From Devriesea agamarum (GTDB lineage Bacteria; Actinomycetota; Actinomycetes; Actinomycetales; Dermabacteraceae), in NCBI RefSeq assembly GCF_900070355.1, contig NZ_LN849456.1, forward strand, positions 310,001-374,000: a stretch of DNA of 64,000 bases, written 5' to 3'. The position numbers and the translations under genes were made by a program. The notes under the pieces are model-generated. The model was not told the origin of the DNA and did no database searches. It was given only the letters and a program-made list of their open reading frames with translations. This document shows positions 60,152-64,000 of this stretch, in pieces (the first letter of the stretch is position 1; the number at the start of each line of letters is the position of its first letter).

Positions 60152-61305
60152 TGACCTCGCCCCAGGTACTACCCGTGACCATCCCCGTGACGACGGATAC
60201 CGGAGGATACGAGGTGCGTGTAGGCCGGGGACTGTTGGACCCCAACTGGTCTGGTGAGGGTGATCGTCATCCTCTGCTCGCGGCGGTGCCAGAGCATGTG
60301 CGCACTATCGTCATTGTTCATCCTCCGACGCTGGCGGAGCGCGCCGCGCAATTGCGCGAGTTATTGTCCAGTTCGGCTGCTCAAGCATCCATTCCAGTCT
60401 CTCAGTCACGCACGGTTTTTTTAGCGGAGGTTCCGGACGGGGAAGCCGCGAAAACCTCTCAGGTTGCGGCCTTTTTATGGCAGGTTTTTGGTCAGGCAGA
60501 CATGACCCGTTCTGATCTGGTGATTGGTTTCGGGGGCGGTGCCACCACGGATTTGGCGGGGTTTGCAGCGGCGACCTGGTTGCGCGGAATTGATGTCCTC
60601 CAGATTCCGACGACGGTTGCCGCTGTGGTTGATGCTGCGGTTGGCGGTAAAACTGGAATTAATACGGCTGAGGGGAAGAACTTAGTTGGTGCTTTCCATA
60701 CGCCCATCGCGGTTTTAGCAGATCTCGATCTTTTGAAGACATTGCCTCGTCATGACATCGCTGCTGGCCTGGCTGAGGTGGTGAAGGGAGGGTTCATCGC
60801 TGATCCGACGATTTTGGATCTGATTGAAGCGGATCCTGAGGCGGCTCTCGACGTGACAAGCGATGTCTTTGCGCAGGTCCTCGTGCGTAAGATCCGCATT
60901 AAGGCCGAGGTTGTCGGGCAGGATCTGCGGGAATCAGGGTTGCGGGAGATCTTGAACTACGGCCACACCTTGGCTCATGCAATTGAACGCTGTGAACGTT
61001 ACCAATGGCGGCACGGTGCTGCAGTGTCTATCGGCATGGTATTTGCCGCTGAGCTCGCTCATTTAGCGGGAAAACTTAGCGAAGCCGATGTTGATCGGCA
61101 TCGGAGTGTGTTGATCTCATTGGGTTTGCCGGTGACGTACCGGGGGGATCGCTGGGCTCAGCTTGAAGGCGCAATGCGTCGAGATAAGAAGGCCCGCGGA
61201 TCGATGCTTCGGTTTGTTGTGCTCGATGCGATTGGACGTCCGACGCGTTTGGAGGGTCCTGATCCGGCCTTGTTGCTCGCCGCATACGGGGCGATCAGTT
61301 CCTAG
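60151..61305 (+). CDS. aroB: 3-dehydroquinate synthase
   Basis: NAD-dependent second step of the shikimate pathway. The 384-residue protein has GFGGGATTDLAGFAA, QIPTTVAAVVDAAVGGKTGIN, the metal site with NYGHTLAHAIE and the His of WRHGAAVSIGM. The ATG at 60151 has AAGGAG 8 nt upstream; a GTG at 60148 is the alternative. It overlaps the aroK stop (TGATG). aroQ does not follow, and efp-nusB, which usually come next, are elsewhere. Confidence 0.96.
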   Translation: MTSPQVLPVTIPVTTDTGGYEVRVGRGLLDPNWSGEGDRHPLLAAVPEHVRTIVIVHPPTLAERAAQLRELLSSSAAQASIPVSQSRTVFLAEVPDGEAAKTSQVAAFLWQVFGQADMTRSDLVIGFGGGATTDLAGFAAATWLRGIDVLQIPTTVAAVVDAAVGGKTGINTAEGKNLVGAFHTPIAVLADLDLLKTLPRHDIAAGLAEVVKGGFIADPTILDLIEADPEAALDVTSDVFAQVLVRKIRIKAEVVGQDLRESGLREILNYGHTLAHAIERCERYQWRHGAAVSIGMVFAAELAHLAGKLSEADVDRHRSVLISLGLPVTYRGDRWAQLEGAMRRDKKARGSMLRFVVLDAIGRPTRLEGPDPALLLAAYGAISS

Positions 61306-61386
61306 CAGATTGCGAGCTGGTTTGTTCTGCTGCCTGGATGGGGACGCTTTGCGTGTAGGGGCACTGCGGTTTTGAATGCGAATACT

Positions 61387-62178
61387 CTATCCGCGGAAGC
61401 GCTGGGCGTCGTCGGCGAGGTCATCTCCGTCGAGGTCGACCACTGAGATCTGGCCGGTTTGGGAGGCGATGCGTTGGCGTTCAGCGCGCCGAGTGCGACG
61501 CACGAGTGAGCGCAGCTGCGAGGCCGATAGGGTGACCGACCAGTCTGTGTGCGTGGGAAGGTGCCAGCGTTTCCAGGCGGACAAAATTGCGAGCATGGCC
61601 CCGAGCCCGGCAGCGGGAATGACGAACCAGGCGGGGACGGGGGAGAGGACTACGGCGACGGTCGCTACGGAGGAGAGCAGGGCCGAGGTTGCGTACAGCG
61701 GTCCACCCCCGAAGATGACGGGGATGCGTCCGACCATAATGTCGCGGATGGCGCCTCCGCCTACCGCCGATATCACGCCGAGCAGAATAGCCGGGAGCAC
61801 GTCCAGGCCTGCGGCGAGGGACTTAGCCGTTCCGGTCGCTGCCCACAGCCCAAGCGCGACGGCGTCGAGGACTCCGATCACGATCCGCCATCCTCGGCCG
61901 TCGGTGCGCACTAAGAAGGCGAATGTAGAACCGATCAGCGCGCAGACCAGGTACCACGGCCCGGCGAAGGCTGCGGGTACCCCCTGGACGATGACGAGGT
62001 CTCGAACGATGCCACCGCCGAGTCCGGATACCATGCCGATGACGGCGAAGCCGATGGCGTCAAAGCGCAGGCGCCGGGCTAGTGCACCGCCGACAATTCC
62101 CATGACTACCACGCCGAGCAGGTCGAGGGCGCGTAAAAGTCCGTTGTCTGTCAGGAGGTCTCCGGGGGTCACACGCAC
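61387..62178 (-). CDS. TRIC-type cation channel family membrane protein
   Basis: A 263-residue membrane protein with about seven helices. Two inverted repeats share the Gly-rich motifs GLGGGIVRDL and AVGGGAIRDIMVG, the signature of the UPF0126/TRIC family, whose members conduct K+ or other ions. The hydrophilic C-terminal ~50 residues are extra. Start is uncertain: a frame to 62244 overlaps coaE; GTGs at 62178 and 62172 leave room for a divergent promoter. Confidence 0.85.
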   Translation of the reverse strand: MRVTPGDLLTDNGLLRALDLLGVVVMGIVGGALARRLRFDAIGFAVIGMVSGLGGGIVRDLVIVQGVPAAFAGPWYLVCALIGSTFAFLVRTDGRGWRIVIGVLDAVALGLWAATGTAKSLAAGLDVLPAILLGVISAVGGGAIRDIMVGRIPVIFGGGPLYATSALLSSVATVAVVLSPVPAWFVIPAAGLGAMLAILSAWKRWHLPTHTDWSVTLSASQLRSLVRRTRRAERQRIASQTGQISVVDLDGDDLADDAQRFRG

Positions 62179-62238
62179 ACGATAGGGGTGTGGCCCGCTA
62201 TCTGCCCACCCGCTGACTGCTCGTCGTATGGTGATCTC

Positions 62239-62850
62239 ATGCACGTGGTGGGTTTGACCGGTGGAATCGGCTCGGGGAAGTCAACGGTGGCGTCGATTTG
62301 GCGTGGGGCTGGTGTGCCGGTTCTCGATTTGGACGCGATGTCACGGGCAGTTTTGGATGCCCCGGGTTCGCCGGGGGCGGGTTTGGCTATTGAGCGGTTT
62401 GGGTCTCGAATTGTGGCGGCGGATGGCGCCATTGATCGTCAGGCGTTGGCGGCGATCGTGTTTGCGGATACTCGGGCACGGGCTGATCTGGAAGCCATTG
62501 TGTTGGGCCGGGTTGATGCCGAGGTCAGACGCCAGCATGCGCTGTTGCAGGCGGAGGGTGCCCGGTTGGTGGTGCACGATAATCCGTTGCTTTTGGAGAA
62601 GCGTCGCGAACGTGATTACGAGCTAGTGGTGGCTGTGCTGGCGAGGCGGGAGGATCGGCTCTTGCGGCTGGTGTCCGAACGAGGTCGTTCTCGGGAGTTC
62701 TATGAATCGGTGATCGCTGCGCAGGTGAGTGATCTCGAGCGTGTGCGCAGAGCTGATGTGCTGGTGCTCAATACGGGGGGCAGGGATGTCCTTATGGATC
62801 GTGCTCGCTGTGCCTGGGTTCGCGTGTGCGAACAGTTGAACTTCCACTAG
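62239..62850 (+). CDS. coaE: Dephospho-CoA kinase
   Basis: Last step of CoA synthesis. The 203-residue protein begins MHVVGLTGGIGSGKST and has the CoA-domain DLDAMSRAV and the PLLLEKRR block in the lid. It lacks the UPF0157 extension fused to CoaE in mycobacteria. coaBC at 30 kb is the other CoA gene in the window. Confidence 0.95.
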   Translation: MHVVGLTGGIGSGKSTVASIWRGAGVPVLDLDAMSRAVLDAPGSPGAGLAIERFGSRIVAADGAIDRQALAAIVFADTRARADLEAIVLGRVDAEVRRQHALLQAEGARLVVHDNPLLLEKRRERDYELVVAVLARREDRLLRLVSERGRSREFYESVIAAQVSDLERVRRADVLVLNTGGRDVLMDRARCAWVRVCEQLNFH

Positions 62851-62890
62851 GTTATGTTCAAAACTGCGCACACATGAATATAGTGTGGGG

Positions 62891-64000
62891 GTGCGGATTC
62901 TTCATCCCCTTAAAAATCCTCTGTATCGACGGCTGTTTAGCGCCCAGGTGATCGCCCTCAGCGGCACCGGTATTGCCACCGTTGCTCTCGGGCTGCTGGC
63001 ATACCGTCTCAATCCGGAGCATGCCGGGGCAGTCCTCGGTACCGCACTTGCGATCAAAATGATCGCCTATGTTCTGGTTGCACCAGCAGCATCGGCACTG
63101 TTCGCCTGGATTTCACGGCGCAATCTTTTAGTGTCGGCAGACATTGTGCGCCTGGTCGCCGTTGTCCTTCTGCCTTTCGCCACGGATATCTGGCAGCTGT
63201 ACCTGTTGGTGTTTGTGCTTCAGGCTGCGTCAGCGACGTTTACCCCCGCATTCCAGGCGATGATTCCCCAGGTCATCACCGATGAGGATGAGTACACCTA
63301 CGCGCTGTCTCTGTCGCGCCTCGCCTACGACCTCGAAGCGGCTCTTTCTCCTCTCTGTGCGGCTGTTGTGTTAATGGTTCTGCCAGGACCGCAGTTGTTT
63401 TGGATAACCGCTGCGGGCTTTTCCTGCTCAGCGGCCATTGTGGCAACGAGTGCTCTACCTCGGCGCACGGGATTAGCTGAGCAAGAGAGAATGTGCATTG
63501 GTCGAACCAGGTCGCTGGTCAGCGCGGAAAAGCATTCTATTCTTGGGATGCTGGTTATGGGCGGTACACGGGCTCTCGGCGAACTTAGGCAGGGTGTCTC
63601 CCGAATGCGAGCGGGTTTTGCGTATTTCGGCGTGGACCCGGCGCTGCGGACACTGATTGCGCTCAATGTCGCAGTGTCCTTTGGGGGTGCCTTTGTTCTT
63701 GTGCAAACCGTGGTGATTGTCCGCGGTCCCTTGGGCGGAGGAGAGTCTTTCGTGGCGGTGATGCTTGCGATCAACGGGCTTGGATCCATGGTCGGGGCCT
63801 TCACCGTGCCCTCTGTTCTAGCTCGGATTGGTATTGCGCGCACCCAATTGGTCGGAGCGCTGGTACTAGCCGGTGCGATGCTCGCGCTCACTGCTGCGGT
63901 GCTGGTGACGTCCGTCGAGAACCTCCCGGTGGTGCTGGGAGTTTTATGGATGGCGATTGGTTTTGGCTGGGCCGTGGTGGAGACGCCGGTGGGGCAGTTG
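62891..64000 (+). CDS. MFS transporter, 3' end cut by window
   Basis: A frame open to the last base codes for at least 370 residues with about ten hydrophobic helices, starting VRILHPLKNPLYRRLFSAQ, then ALSGTGIATVALGLLAYRL. The pattern NPLYRRLFSAQVIALSGTGIATVALGLLA-type opening is that of MFS exporters of the DHA1/EntS type. The GTG at 62891 has no good ribosome-binding site. Substrate unknown. The C-terminal helices lie outside the window. Confidence 0.85.
   Translation, partial: MRILHPLKNPLYRRLFSAQVIALSGTGIATVALGLLAYRLNPEHAGAVLGTALAIKMIAYVLVAPAASALFAWISRRNLLVSADIVRLVAVVLLPFATDIWQLYLLVFVLQAASATFTPAFQAMIPQVITDEDEYTYALSLSRLAYDLEAALSPLCAAVVLMVLPGPQLFWITAAGFSCSAAIVATSALPRRTGLAEQERMCIGRTRSLVSAEKHSILGMLVMGGTRALGELRQGVSRMRAGFAYFGVDPALRTLIALNVAVSFGGAFVLVQTVVIVRGPLGGGESFVAVMLAINGLGSMVGAFTVPSVLARIGIARTQLVGALVLAGAMLALTAAVLVTSVENLPVVLGVLWMAIGFGWAVVETPVGQL

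Overview
The window is an actinobacterial chromosome segment: high-GC coding sequence, frequent GTG starts, 4-nt ATGA/GTGA and TGATG gene overlaps, and actinobacteria-specific genes (mIHF, ANTAR response regulator of the PdtaR type, the membrane gene between pyrC and carA, the HGxxPAAW and DUF2752 genes inside the trp cluster). The suf operon without sufS/sufU but with a Rieske-type ferredoxin gene, and the gene order around trp-lgt-gltBD-pyk-polA-rpsA-coaE, fit the Micrococcales. Dermabacteraceae is a guess I cannot test here.

Layout. 1-1.8 kb: a short AT-richer accessory patch with the 3' part of an ApeA-like HEPN anti-phage gene and the wreck of a HigBA toxin-antitoxin pair. 1.8-5.7 kb: dxs, map, ctaA. 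5.9-13.5 kb: an ABC exporter pair divergent from sufR-sufB-sufD-Rieske-sufC-sufT and a HIT gene. 13.6-17.9 kb: ald, an ABC-F ATPase, and a leaderless SatD-like regulator/membrane-protein pair. 18-28 kb: efp, nusB and the complete pyrimidine operon pyrR-pyrB-pyrC-(PH-like)-carA-carB-pyrF, preceded by what looks like a PyrR RNA-binding hairpin that masks the pyrR ribosome-binding site. 28.4-32.7 kb: mihF, gmk, rpoZ, coaBC, metK. 32.7-40.4 kb: hisI fused by a 4-nt overlap to metK, then trpE, three small membrane genes, trpC, trpB, trpA and lgt. 40.8-48.5 kb: gltB, gltD, pyk. 48.7-55.6 kb: tRNA-Leu(CAA), pdtaR-like regulator, thioesterase, polA, methyltransferase, rpsA. 55.8-64 kb: a membrane-anchored protein of unknown function, a HAD phosphatase, aroC-aroK-aroB, a TRIC-type channel gene, coaE and an MFS transporter cut by the window end.

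Most of the window is core metabolism: isoprenoid precursor, heme A, Fe-S assembly, de novo UMP, tryptophan and its shikimate precursor, glutamate from ammonia, CoA, SAM, plus replication and translation factors. The unusual material is the decayed defence patch at the left edge, the heptapeptide-repeat tail on the ABC ATPase, the pyr leader structure, the leaderless SatD-like pair with its palindromic operator, and synteny breaks at metK/hisI and between aroCKB and efp-nusB. I saw no prophage, insertion sequence, CRISPR array or rRNA operon, and no clearly new multi-gene system. The SatD-like pair and the 524-residue protein are the least characterised intact genes.
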